Positions 1 through 8,697 of a stretch of DNA of 64,000 nt are shown piece after piece. Below the pieces are notes generated by a model that saw nothing but the letters and a program-made list of their open reading frames with translations, made no database searches and was not told where the DNA came from. This DNA is from Terrimonas sp. (GTDB lineage: Bacteria > Bacteroidota > Bacteroidia > Chitinophagales > Chitinophagaceae), in assembly GCF_003075435.1 (NCBI RefSeq), contig NZ_QCZJ01000020.1:46783-110782 (forward strand), written 5' to 3'. A program made the translations under genes and the position numbers. Numbering within the stretch: the stretch's first letter is position 1; every line of letters begins with the position of its first letter.

Positions 1-1587
1 GTTGACTTTAATGTACTGCTTAAAACGCCGGCAACCGATCCTTCATTTGATGGCAGAGCCAAAGGGAAGTTTAACCTGGGTACGGTATCTCAGTTCACTA
101 CGCTTGAGCCGGGCACATCGGTATCCGGTATGATCAATGCTGATGTATCTTTCAAAGGCAATAAATCATCTATAGATAAAAGCCAGTATGAAAAAATAAA
201 TACTGGCGGTACGCTTAACATATCTGATCTTGTTTACAAAAGCAAGGATTATCCTGATGGCGTGAAAGTGGATGAGGCTGCATTTACATTTAACCCTAAA
301 AATATTACGCTGAACAATTTAAAGGCAGTATACCTTACATCAAATATCACTGCCAATGGAGCTGTTGATAACGCTATCGGTTATGCGCTGAAAGATGAGC
401 CTATAGCCGGCACGTTAAATGTAAAAGCAGACAAATTAAATCTTAATGATTTTATGGGAACAGAGGCTGCCGCACCTGCCGATTCAGCGCAGCCTGCTTC
501 TTCAGAACCGTTTGTAGTTCCTAAGAATATTGCATTTACGCTTAATGCTGCGGTAGATAAGCTTACCTACGATAAAGTTGACTATAACAACCTGAAAGGA
601 ACGGTTGCCATAAAAGATCAAACAGTAACGCTGAAAGATGTGCAGATGGATGCCCTTGATGGTAAGATAGCCGTAAGCGGTTCATACTCCACCAAAGCAA
701 GCACCAAGAACCCTGCCATAGCATTAACATATGATGTAAGTAATCTTAGCGCGGAAAAAACTTTTTATGCTTTTAATACTATTCAAAAGCTGATACCCAT
801 TGGCAAATTTATCTCAGGAACAATAAGCTCAAAGCTTACGCTAAACGGGAAGCTCGGACAGGATATGACACCTGAAATAAGTTCGCTTACCGGTAATGGC
901 GCTTTGCAGCTATTGGAGGGTGCGCTTAAAAAGTTTGTACCGGTTGAAAAATTAGCGCAAACGTTAAACGTAAATGACCTGAGCAATTTTTCAATGAAGG
1001 ATGTAAAAGCATATATTGAATTTGCCAATGGAAAAGTACTGGTAAAACCATTTAAGCTGAAAGTAAAAGATATTGATATGGAAATTGGCGGTATGCATGG
1101 CATTGATCAGTCTATTGATTATGCTATTGCCATGAAATTGCCGCGCAGCCTGATTGGCAGCCAGGGCAATGCTTTGATCAATAATCTTGCGCAACAGGCA
1201 AACAACAAAGGCGTCAATGTAAAAGTAAGCGATGTCATCAATCTGAATGTAAAGATGGGTGGCAGCATTACCAATCCTCAGATCAAAACAGACCTTACGG
1301 AAGCGGCAGGTAATATTGCCGATGATCTTAAAAAGCAGGCTACGGATTTTGCGCAGCAAAAAATTGACAGCGCCAAACAGGAGCTGAAAGATTCTGTTGC
1401 TTCCATTAAAAACCAGGTAATAAAAGACGCGAAGGATGAATTAGCCAAACAGATCTTAGGCACAAAAGACAGCACCTCTTCCGGTAAACCATTGGAGAAT
1501 ACCACAAAAAACGCAGAGCAGGCAGTAAAGAACACCCTGAATAATTTGCTGAAGAAGAAGAGTAAGGATACGGTGAAGAAGGAGTGA
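1..1587 (+). CDS. AsmA family protein, C-terminal part (5' end outside window)
   Basis: The reading frame is open from base 1, so the start lies upstream; 528 residues are visible. The sequence is a long run of alternating beta-strand-like segments typical of AsmA/TamB-like inner-membrane-anchored periplasmic proteins. A block rich in GGMHGIDQSIDYAIAMKLP-type sequence followed by VKMGGSITNPQIKTDL matches the usual AsmA C-terminal module. The last ~100 residues are a lysine/glutamate/alanine-rich, probably helical tail (DDLKKQATDFAQQKIDSAK) ending in KKKSKDTVKKE. Family members influence outer-membrane assembly and lipid traffic; the specific role here is unknown. The gene converges on a minus-strand gene and ends at a strong hairpin. 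The family call is by pattern recognition. Confidence 0.8.
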   Translation, partial: VDFNVLLKTPATDPSFDGRAKGKFNLGTVSQFTTLEPGTSVSGMINADVSFKGNKSSIDKSQYEKINTGGTLNISDLVYKSKDYPDGVKVDEAAFTFNPKNITLNNLKAVYLTSNITANGAVDNAIGYALKDEPIAGTLNVKADKLNLNDFMGTEAAAPADSAQPASSEPFVVPKNIAFTLNAAVDKLTYDKVDYNNLKGTVAIKDQTVTLKDVQMDALDGKIAVSGSYSTKASTKNPAIALTYDVSNLSAEKTFYAFNTIQKLIPIGKFISGTISSKLTLNGKLGQDMTPEISSLTGNGALQLLEGALKKFVPVEKLAQTLNVNDLSNFSMKDVKAYIEFANGKVLVKPFKLKVKDIDMEIGGMHGIDQSIDYAIAMKLPRSLIGSQGNALINNLAQQANNKGVNVKVSDVINLNVKMGGSITNPQIKTDLTEAAGNIADDLKKQATDFAQQKIDSAKQELKDSVASIKNQVIKDAKDELAKQILGTKDSTSSGKPLENTTKNAEQAVKNTLNNLLKKKSKDTVKKE

Positions 1588-1603
1588 TGGCCTGTAATTA
1601 ATG

Positions 1604-1656
1604 ATAACACCTAAGCAAAGCCGAACATAGCAAGTTCGACTTTGCTTAGGTGTTAT
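1604..1656. terminator. Long bidirectional terminator hairpin between convergent genes
   Basis: Perfect 17-bp arms (ATAACACCTAAGCAAAG at 1604-1620 and its reverse complement at 1640-1656), extended inward by CGAAC/GTTCG around a 7-nt loop. It sits between the AsmA-like gene (stop 1587) and the convergent gene ending at 1691, so it can serve both. No long T-run follows on the plus strand. Confidence 0.75.
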
Positions 1657-1690
1657 AAAATCATATCTTATAACAATTAATACGTGTTTT

Positions 1691-2575
1691 CTAATTCTGT
1701 GGGAAGTTGTATATGGTGTTATCAATTGCCTGGTTAATTTCTATACTTTTAACAGTAGTAGTTATAACCATATCGGGTTTTTCGTCTTTTTTTGGCTTGA
1801 CAGAAAGTGGGTCATCAAGAAAATCTGTACCACCATGCCCCATGAGCATATCGCCCATTCCTTTCGGATAATACCCGTTAGTAGTAACAGAATGAGGAAA
1901 AACTATACCTGAAACGTTTTTATAATCCTCAAATATTGTTACTGTTTTAATTCCCATCATACCACTTTCTTCAATTCTGCTTACATAAAATGTATTAATA
2001 TCTAAATAATAGAACCGTATAACCAGCCCAATATTTACAAGTATGCAGTATTGTCCATTAAATTTTTTTACAAACTTTATCACTATTTCTGAAGACGGAT
2101 AATTAATAAAAGGAGAAGCTATATATATTTGATCCTTACCGTAATTATATTCGTATTCAGACATTTCCCTGGGTTTAGTGCCTGTTTCCGTTTCAGACTG
2201 TCCATTCATCATCTCATTCATTCCTGGCAGAGGCGGAGCAGTAGTCCATCCGCTTACGGATCCTGTATTATCGGTAAAACATTCTGTTTGAGAAAAAGAG
2301 GTTGATCCATCTGCACCTGCATCAGTGTCTTTACGGTACCCTTTCCCATTGGTTATTCTTGTTAAAGAATTCAGGACAACCTTACCGGTATCAGGAGGAA
2401 TAGACATTGCATAAGAGCCTTTGACAACCACGGTTTTTATACTTTTTATTTTCTCTTTTCCGCCAATAGCTTTAAGATGACTGGCTATTATCTGGTCAAG
2501 CATTTGCGCATTGGTTGCAAAGTTATTAATGCAGCAAAGCAGGAAGATAAGAGATAAAAAACGAAACTGTTTCAT
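1691..2575 (-). CDS. Secreted LolA-like / unknown periplasmic protein
   Basis: Start chosen at the ATG at 2575, giving 294 aa that begin MKQFRFLSLIFLLCC, a signal peptide; an in-frame ATG at 2602 would add nine residues before the signal. After the signal, the segment LDQIIASHLKAIGGKEKIKS followed by VVVKGSYAM resembles the N-terminus of many Bacteroidota LolA-like outer-membrane lipoprotein-sorting proteins, whose fold binds acyl chains. The rest is beta-rich (FEDYKNVSGIVFPHSVTTNGY), consistent with a half-barrel. The function is not known. It lies downstream of the membrane protein at 2659-3432 on the same strand, but a probable terminator separates them. Confidence 0.55.
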   Translation of the reverse strand: MKQFRFLSLIFLLCCINNFATNAQMLDQIIASHLKAIGGKEKIKSIKTVVVKGSYAMSIPPDTGKVVLNSLTRITNGKGYRKDTDAGADGSTSFSQTECFTDNTGSVSGWTTAPPLPGMNEMMNGQSETETGTKPREMSEYEYNYGKDQIYIASPFINYPSSEIVIKFVKKFNGQYCILVNIGLVIRFYYLDINTFYVSRIEESGMMGIKTVTIFEDYKNVSGIVFPHSVTTNGYYPKGMGDMLMGHGGTDFLDDPLSVKPKKDEKPDMVITTTVKSIEINQAIDNTIYNFPQN

Positions 2576-2600
2576 GTGATTTTTTAAGGATGATATATTC

Positions 2601-2648
2601 AAAAAAACACCTCATCTCCCGTTCTTGTTTTCTGTAGCAAGACGAGGT
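2601..2648 (-). terminator. Probable terminator of the upstream minus-strand gene
   Basis: Read on the minus strand, ACCTCGTCTTG pairs imperfectly with CAAGA and GAGGT downstream (pairing 2638-2648 with 2609-2627, with a bulge) and is followed by seven Ts (2601-2607). It ends the gene at 2659-3432. Confidence 0.5.
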
Positions 2649-2658
2649 TTTCCTTTAG

Positions 2659-3432
2659 TTAATTTCCATAACTCAATATCAGCAACCATACCCCAAGCAG
2701 GAACAGTATACCGGCGCCTATCCCTGCCAACGCTTCCAGCGTTCCGCTAAAAACAACTTCTACCCAACTCTTATATTCACGAACGCCATACTGGTTGGTT
2801 CTGTTGAACTGCCGGCGGCCTACCCATAGTATATATACCAACATGGGTACAATCATCAGCGTCATGCCAATGGTGCGCCTGAGGGTGTTGGTTGATTCCC
2901 TGTATTCCAGTTTTTGTTCGTTTTCTCTCCTCTGTTTTTCAATCTTAAGTTGCTCTAAAATTCTTTTATCGCTTATATCGCTTAATTTTTTATTGTAATC
3001 CTTTATCTCGTAATACTTTTTTTTGGCGGCTTCATTAAACAGGTTTTCAATAATGTAATTTTTCAATTCGCCTGTTTCAAGTTGATACGTATATATTCTG
3101 AAAGAAGCATTTGCAGCCGAATCGTCAAGGTTTTCATAAGCAGCGCTATATTCATCTTTCAGTTTTTTCTGCCACGAGCTGTAATCTTTCAGCAATATTG
3201 TTTCTCCAGGTGTGTCTTTTGAATGATATTTATCCATTTCATGCAACCGGATCATCTGCCACAATATTCTCAGCGCTGCAATTTGTCTGGCATATGTTTC
3301 CCTGGGATTAGTACCTTTAATTTTTGCTATTACCTCTTCTGCAGCAGGCATGCCATCAAGATGAGGTTGCTTTTTTGCAAAGCAAGAAATGAAGCAACCT
3401 AAAGCAACTAATAATAAAAATATATTTTTCAT
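2659..3432 (-). CDS. Membrane protein of unknown function
   Basis: 257 aa. The N-terminus MKNIFLLLVALGCFISCFAK is a signal sequence with a possible lipobox (FISC). The middle (~residues 60-180) is charged and helical, with a likely coiled coil around DKRILEQLKIEKQRRENEQK. Two hydrophobic segments lie near the C-terminus: TIGMTLMIVPMLVYILWVG and LEALAGIGAGILFLLGVWLL. A small periplasmic helical domain with a two-helix membrane anchor is the most that can be read. I recognise no family. A terminator-like hairpin follows. Confidence 0.6.
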   Translation of the reverse strand: MKNIFLLLVALGCFISCFAKKQPHLDGMPAAEEVIAKIKGTNPRETYARQIAALRILWQMIRLHEMDKYHSKDTPGETILLKDYSSWQKKLKDEYSAAYENLDDSAANASFRIYTYQLETGELKNYIIENLFNEAAKKKYYEIKDYNKKLSDISDKRILEQLKIEKQRRENEQKLEYRESTNTLRRTIGMTLMIVPMLVYILWVGRRQFNRTNQYGVREYKSWVEVVFSGTLEALAGIGAGILFLLGVWLLILSYGN

Positions 3433-3574
3433 GACGCTGTTATCTTTTTCAGCTTTAACAAGTTTTGTCTTGCTTTTCTAAAACCGGCGGAACCGGCATA
3501 ATAGCGAACTGCAATACACCATTTCAGCCAGTCTTTGTTGAAAATAGAAATTAGCTGATGAACAATTCAGGAGC

Positions 3575-3608
3575 ATTTATTTTTCGTATGCCTGTATTTA
3601 TTTTTCGT
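3575..3608 (+). promoter_or_regulatory. Two 13-bp direct repeats 21 bp apart, candidate LytTR operator
   Basis: ATTTATTTTTCGT occurs at 3575-3587 and again, identical, at 3596-3608. The 21-bp start-to-start spacing equals two helical turns, the geometry known for LytTR-type regulators such as AgrA. The repeats lie 51 bp upstream of an operon encoding a LytTR regulator, suggesting autoregulation (inference). Confidence 0.45.
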
Positions 3609-3615
3609 TAAAATG

Positions 3616-3647
3616 AAGTATTATTGAATATCGTATTTTCAATACTT
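3616..3647. promoter_or_regulatory. Dyad in the leader of the histidine kinase operon
   Basis: AAGTATT (3616-3622) and AATACTT (3641-3647) form an inverted repeat, extended by GAA/TTC with a 3-nt offset, ending 11 bp before the ATG at 3659. It could be an operator half-site pair or an mRNA hairpin near the start codon; the sequence does not decide which. Confidence 0.35.
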
Positions 3648-3658
3648 AACTCCCTTGT

Positions 3659-5623
3659 ATGCGATATGCAGTCTGCCTGTTTTGTTTTATATGTGCAGCT
3701 CTTGCCTGTGCAGGTCAGGCATATATCAGAGATTCCCTGCTGAGAGAGCTGAATAATCATCCCAAAAGAGATACAGTAAGGCTTAACGTATTAATTGCTA
3801 TGGCAAATGCCTGTCGCTATGATAGTGCTGAGCTGGGTATAAAGCTTACAGATGAGGCAATACAACTGGCCCAAAAACTTAACAATATGGCTAACCTTGG
3901 CCATGCATATCATCTGAGAGGGGTATGCCACTATACAAAAGGAGAATTTCAAACAGATATTGAATTTCAAAAAAAGGCCTTTGCGGTGTATATGAAAGTG
4001 GGAGATAGTGTAAAAGCAGCAAATGCGCTTAATCGTATGGGTACGGCATATACTTCTCTTGCGGATTATCCGCAGGCTTTAAATTATTTACAGCAGGCCG
4101 AAAAGCTTGCTGATGAAGCAAATATCAAACGCATTAAGGCAGCAGTCATCTGTAATACGGCTTTGGTATATTATTTTTTATCTGATTACACTAAATCGCT
4201 CGACTATAATCAACAAGGGCTGATGCTTTTCAGGGAATTGGGTGTAACTGCATCGGTGGCTGTGATATTAAATAACATTGGAGATATTTATTTAAAAACC
4301 GGCGAGTATGAAAAGGTGATTGAGCTTAACAGGGAGGCACTTCAGTTAAATAAAATTTCCGTTAAATCAACCAAAGGAGATGCAAATTATTACCTGGCAA
4401 TCGGAACTGCTTTCAGACATTTGCAACGATATGATTCTGCATTAGCCTATCTGGAAAGATCATTGACAATGTACAGGTCGCTTAATGCCTCAAATAATGT
4501 ATCTCTTTCGCTTAACGAAATTGCAAGTATATATGCGTTTGCGCCTGATTCCTTTTTTAATATCCCGAAAAAAGAAAGATTGAACACGGCGCTGTTTTAT
4601 CAAAGAGAAGCGCTTGCACTGGCAAAAGAGGCTGCAACTTTGGATAATCTTTCAAACCAATGGAAAACCCTTTCTGAAATTTATGAAAAAGCAGGCAACC
4701 CTGATTTGGCGCTTCTGGCATATAAATCGTACTTCGCTATTCATGATAGTATTGCGGGCGATAAAACAAGAAAAGAAATTACGCGAAAAGAAGTGCAGGC
4801 AGAAGCTGATAAGACAGCTGCAGTGTTAAAAGCACAGCACATTGCCGAGATAAAACAACAGGAAACAACGCGTAAAGCTTATTTAATTGGAGCAGGGCTT
4901 ATTATTGTATCATCATTGCTGGTGTTTTTTTTATACCTGCGCCGCCGAAATACTAAAACCAAACAGGTTGAAGCAGAGCTGAAAGCTGAAATTGCCGATA
5001 CCCAAATGAAGGCGCTCCGGTCGCAAATGAACCCGCATTTTATCTATAATTCACTTAATTCGATCCGCTATTACAATGCGCAAAACAATACAAAACTTAC
5101 AGATGAATACCTGCTAAGATTTTCCATGCTCATGCGGCAGGTATTTGAAAATTCTGATCACAAAAAAGTATCACTTGCCGATGATTTGAATGCACTTGAA
5201 CTATATATGCAGATAGAAGCGGCGAGACTTGACCATAAATTCGATTACGAGATAAATATTGATACTGAAATTGATAAAGAAAATACGATGATTCCTCCTT
5301 TACTCTTACAACCCTTTGTTGAAAACAGCATCTGGCATGGAATATCGCCTAAAAACGAGAATGGAATGATCAGAGTGGGCATCAGCAGGCAATCTGAAAT
5401 GATACGATGCACTGTGGAGGATGACGGCGTAGGCATTAAAAAAAACAATATTGAAGAATGCTTTGAAGGACGAGATAAGCACAGGCCTTCAGGATTTCTT
5501 ATTACGCAAACCAGGATAAACCTGATGAACAAAATTCAGAACAGCAATGCTTCCCTCCGCCTGTTTCCTTTGAATAATGGAACAAGAATTGAGATCACCC
5601 TGCCGCTTGAGCTTAATTTTTAA
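3659..5623 (+). CDS. TPR-containing LytS-type sensor histidine kinase
   Basis: 654 aa. A signal sequence (MRYAVCLFCFICAALACAGQ) is followed by about six to eight tetratricopeptide repeats (~residues 40-370; ALNRMGTAYTSLADYPQALN is a good example). One transmembrane helix lies near 407-427 (YLIGAGLIIVSSLLVFFLYL) and a short coiled linker leads to a His_kinase (PF06580-type) domain with the phospho-acceptor in QMNPHFIYNSLNSI (H460). The ATP-binding part has the N-box-like QPFVENSIWHG and the G-box DDGVGI. This is the standard Bacteroidota TPR-LytS layout, with periplasmic TPRs as the presumed sensor. The partner regulator starts 10 bp after the stop. Confidence 0.93.
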   Translation: MRYAVCLFCFICAALACAGQAYIRDSLLRELNNHPKRDTVRLNVLIAMANACRYDSAELGIKLTDEAIQLAQKLNNMANLGHAYHLRGVCHYTKGEFQTDIEFQKKAFAVYMKVGDSVKAANALNRMGTAYTSLADYPQALNYLQQAEKLADEANIKRIKAAVICNTALVYYFLSDYTKSLDYNQQGLMLFRELGVTASVAVILNNIGDIYLKTGEYEKVIELNREALQLNKISVKSTKGDANYYLAIGTAFRHLQRYDSALAYLERSLTMYRSLNASNNVSLSLNEIASIYAFAPDSFFNIPKKERLNTALFYQREALALAKEAATLDNLSNQWKTLSEIYEKAGNPDLALLAYKSYFAIHDSIAGDKTRKEITRKEVQAEADKTAAVLKAQHIAEIKQQETTRKAYLIGAGLIIVSSLLVFFLYLRRRNTKTKQVEAELKAEIADTQMKALRSQMNPHFIYNSLNSIRYYNAQNNTKLTDEYLLRFSMLMRQVFENSDHKKVSLADDLNALELYMQIEAARLDHKFDYEINIDTEIDKENTMIPPLLLQPFVENSIWHGISPKNENGMIRVGISRQSEMIRCTVEDDGVGIKKNNIEECFEGRDKHRPSGFLITQTRINLMNKIQNSNASLRLFPLNNGTRIEITLPLELNF

Positions 5624-5633
5624 TCGCGTTTAT

Positions 5634-6380
5634 ATGTTGAATTGTATTATTGTAGAAGATGAACAACAAAGTATTGACATACTTATCGGGATGCTTAAAG
5701 AATCGTTCGGGACTGATTTACATATCATCGCTTCATATAAAACAGTTGAGACGGCCATTATTGCAATACGGGAATATAAGCCTGAATTGCTTTTCCTTGA
5801 TGTACAAATAGGAAATCAAACGGGTTTTGATCTGTTGAAGCAGTTGGATACTAAAGATATCAAAGTGATCTTTATCACTGCTTTCGAAAAATATGCAATA
5901 CAGGCTTTTAGGTTTAGCGCTATAGATTATCTGTTGAAACCAGTTTCTACAGCTGATTTGCATCGGGCAGTTTCAAAAGTTTTGAATTTAAAATATGAAT
6001 CGGGCAGCTATAAAAAAATAGAAACGCTGCTTAAAAACATTTACAATAAAGACAGACAGAAGTTATGTATACCTGATATTAATGGGTTTAATATTGTAGA
6101 GATCAACGACATTATACGCTGCGAGTCGAATATTAATTATACTACTATTTATATTAATAAAAGCAACCCTATAACTGTTGCTAAAAGCCTGAAAGAATTC
6201 GAAAAAATGTTGAGTGATTTCAATTTTTTCCGTGTACACAATTCGCACCTTGTAAATCTCAATTATATTAAGAGCTATAATAAAAGCAGGGGGGGATATG
6301 TGGAACTGACAAATGGAGAACAAATTGAAATATCAATAAGAAGAAAAGATGAATTTATTAAAACCATAACGCGTGTGTGA
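5634..6380 (+). CDS. LytTR-family response regulator
   Basis: The ATG at 5634 gives 248 aa beginning MLNCIIVEDEQQ, the normal start of a receiver domain; a longer in-frame start at 5577 would overlap the kinase gene and add residues unlike a receiver. The acidic pocket is E8-D9, the phospho-acceptor is D56 (LLFLDVQIG), then the conserved Thr (VIFITA) and Lys (YLLKPV). The C-terminal ~100 residues are a LytTR DNA-binding domain (DIIRCESNINYTTIYINKS, FFRVHNSHLVNLNYI). Ten bp separate it from the TPR histidine kinase, with which it forms a two-component system. Target genes are unknown apart from possible autoregulation through the repeats at 3575-3608. Confidence 0.95.
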   Translation: MLNCIIVEDEQQSIDILIGMLKESFGTDLHIIASYKTVETAIIAIREYKPELLFLDVQIGNQTGFDLLKQLDTKDIKVIFITAFEKYAIQAFRFSAIDYLLKPVSTADLHRAVSKVLNLKYESGSYKKIETLLKNIYNKDRQKLCIPDINGFNIVEINDIIRCESNINYTTIYINKSNPITVAKSLKEFEKMLSDFNFFRVHNSHLVNLNYIKSYNKSRGGYVELTNGEQIEISIRRKDEFIKTITRV

Positions 6381-6419
6381 TACTAACAAAGTAATTTTAC
6401 ATGCGTTAATGTTAATTGT

Positions 6420-7403
6420 ATGAAAGTATTCATCAGCAGAATTATTCCCAAAGAAGGAATAGAAATATTACAAAATGCAGGGCTGGAGATAACGCAATAC
6501 TCCGGCAAAACAGAAATATCTTCCACTGAGTTAATAGCAATATGCAATAAACATGACCTTTTTTTGAGCGTTGGCAACAATACCATTGACCGGGCTTTCC
6601 TGGAAGCCTGCAGGCATTTAAAAGGCATTGCACTAATGAGTGTGGGATACGACCGTGTAGATATTCCCGCAGCCACTGCCCTTGGTATTCCTATCAGTAA
6701 CACTCCCGATGTACTGAGCAAGGCCACGTCAGATACGGCTTTTTTACTTATTCTTGCCGTATCGAGAAATGCATTTTATATGCATGACAGCATCAGCAAA
6801 AAGCAATGGGGATTTTTTGAGCCCACCGCCAATCTTGGTATCGAACTTTATAATAAAACGCTCGGCATATTTGGATTAGGAAGAATAGGATCAGAACTGG
6901 CAATGAAATGTAAAGCAGCTTATCATATGCCGGTCATCTATCATAACCGGAAACCCAACAAAGAAGCAGAAGAGCTTTTGGGTGCGAAATATGTTTCGTT
7001 TGATGAATTATTAACGGAAAGCGATGTAATATCTGTACATGCAAACCTCTCTGACGAAACCAGGGAAGTTTTTAATAAAGAAGCATTTTCACGAATGAAG
7101 AACAGTGCCATTTTTATTAATACGGCAAGAGGCGGATTGCATAATGAGAAGGATTTGACCGAAGCATTGGAACATAAAAAAATATGGGGAGCAGGTTTGG
7201 ATGTAACCAATCCTGAGCCAATGGCATGGGATAACCCATTACTGAATATGCGGAATGTTTGTGTATTACCTCATATTGGTTCTGCAACGATAGAAACACG
7301 TGCAAAGATGGCAATCACCGCCGCGGATAATATTGTAGCTGCCATGCAGGGAAAACCAATGCCGCAGGTAATAGATAAGCAGGTATATTCCATAGGAAAA
7401 TAA
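6420..7403 (+). CDS. D-2-hydroxyacid dehydrogenase (glyoxylate/hydroxypyruvate reductase type)
   Basis: 327 aa, normal length for the family. The Rossmann dinucleotide-binding motif is GIFGLGRIGSELA and the NAD-domain signature is FINTARGGLHNEKDL, whose Arg is the substrate-binding/catalytic Arg. The catalytic Glu is in GLDVTNPEP and the catalytic His in LPHIGSATIETR. These cytosolic enzymes reversibly reduce 2-keto acids to D-2-hydroxy acids with NAD(P)H; the motifs look closest to glyoxylate/hydroxypyruvate reductases, but substrate cannot be set from sequence. It follows the two-component operon by 39 bp on the same strand with no clear terminator between, so read-through is possible. Confidence 0.9.
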   Translation: MKVFISRIIPKEGIEILQNAGLEITQYSGKTEISSTELIAICNKHDLFLSVGNNTIDRAFLEACRHLKGIALMSVGYDRVDIPAATALGIPISNTPDVLSKATSDTAFLLILAVSRNAFYMHDSISKKQWGFFEPTANLGIELYNKTLGIFGLGRIGSELAMKCKAAYHMPVIYHNRKPNKEAEELLGAKYVSFDELLTESDVISVHANLSDETREVFNKEAFSRMKNSAIFINTARGGLHNEKDLTEALEHKKIWGAGLDVTNPEPMAWDNPLLNMRNVCVLPHIGSATIETRAKMAITAADNIVAAMQGKPMPQVIDKQVYSIGK

Positions 7404-7420
7404 GTGCCTTAATCTATGTT

Positions 7421-8416
7421 TTAATATTGAAATTGATAGCTGGCATACTCGTCGCCATTATTAAAAATCGTTGTTTGGGTGATCTTGTTATTATCATCAA
7501 AACTATTCAGAAAATTAAAACGCTCTATTTCAGGATAATCTTCACCATTGGGGATTGAACTTACTTCCAGCAAAGATCCATACCGATGCATGTAAATATC
7601 TATATCAACACTATTTTTTGATAATGTTATATATAATGGATAAAAAAAGATGCTGGTGTTCTCATCATAGTTTAATATATTTTCCATGTAATGCCAGTCT
7701 TTGCCTCCCAATATCCTGAACAGGCTATCCAGTCCTTTTCCACCATATTCATAAGAATAATCAGCACCGTAATACAGGTCTGCCACTTTCGATTCAAGCC
7801 TGTTATTGCCATTGTACCTGTAAGAAAGAGAAGGAAAAAAGACTGTGTTATCACCTGAAGTAAATGTACCGCCGGAAGAACTTACCAGTTTATCATCATT
7901 ATATACAAACCGCATTGCTACCGGAATGTTTTCAAAATAGTTGCCATAGTCAACATACATAAAAGTATAATCCGGTGCTCCTGCTGAGTCGGAAAATGAC
8001 ACCTGGAAAGTGGAGCGCTGCTGGTTTGAAGGTTCTACCGTTATACTTTTTATTGTGTTATTGCTTCTTTGAACAGTAATATTACTTTTTACATCACCGG
8101 TAATGGTATAAAAAGTGTTACCTGTAAGGTAGCCATCACTGTTAAAATTATATGTAGCAAACAGGTGATCAAATTTATCCTCTGTAGCAGTATCATCATA
8201 GTATACACTCACCTTGCCAGGCAATTCCGTATACTTAAAGCTTAAATTTATACTTTCATCGTTACTTACCTTGTAAGAAAGAGACTGCGGCGGATCTGTG
8301 GGAACAGGAACAACAGGAGGCTCGGGATTATCAATGCCAAGATCTTTTTTCTGGCATGATAACATAAGGATCGGCAAAGCAACAATCATTGTGGTCAATA
8401 AGCGGTAGCTTCTCAT
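7421..8416 (-). CDS. Lipoprotein of unknown function
   Basis: 331 aa from the ATG at 8416 (an ATG two codons upstream at 8422 is equally possible). A signal peptide ends in the lipobox ILMLSCQKK, so export with lipidation at Cys21 is expected. A proline-rich linker (NPEPPVVPVPTDPP) is followed by a beta-rich domain with repeated short blocks such as RYNGNNRLESKVADLYYGAD and FRILGGKDWHYMENILNYD. These recall the YD/RHS-like DUF4595 proteins that Bacteroidota encode near Sus loci. It converges on the dehydrogenase gene and lies downstream of the SusC/SusD pair, behind a strong terminator. I do not recognise a definite function. Confidence 0.6.
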   Translation of the reverse strand: MRSYRLLTTMIVALPILMLSCQKKDLGIDNPEPPVVPVPTDPPQSLSYKVSNDESINLSFKYTELPGKVSVYYDDTATEDKFDHLFATYNFNSDGYLTGNTFYTITGDVKSNITVQRSNNTIKSITVEPSNQQRSTFQVSFSDSAGAPDYTFMYVDYGNYFENIPVAMRFVYNDDKLVSSSGGTFTSGDNTVFFPSLSYRYNGNNRLESKVADLYYGADYSYEYGGKGLDSLFRILGGKDWHYMENILNYDENTSIFFYPLYITLSKNSVDIDIYMHRYGSLLEVSSIPNGEDYPEIERFNFLNSFDDNNKITQTTIFNNGDEYASYQFQY

Positions 8417-8642
8417 TTGCATGTAAATAATGAATTAAGCTTTTGATAGGATGATTGTGAATTCTTTATATAGACGATTTCCATAAGGAGCAAGCGTTGT
8501 GCCAAGTTACGTTAAATTTAACATTTGGGTTGGTTTGCCGCTTCTATTATACTTTTTTATAACCAACTACCTTATTACACTTTATCAAATAATAATATAA
8601 AATATTATAAAGCATTAAGGCAAACAGCATATTATAATGCAA

Positions 8643-8680
8643 ATTAAAAAGCAACCGGCTTATAGCGGTTGCTTTTTAAT
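8643..8680. terminator. Terminator downstream of the SusC/SusD operon
   Basis: Perfect 15-bp arms (ATTAAAAAGCAACCG at 8643-8657, complement at 8666-8680) around an 8-nt loop, with an A/T flank giving a U-run on either strand. It lies 18 bp past the SusD stop. The remainder of the 8417-8642 spacer is AT-rich with nothing else recognisable. Confidence 0.85.
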
Positions 8681-8697
8681 ACGTGCTCCAAAAATGA

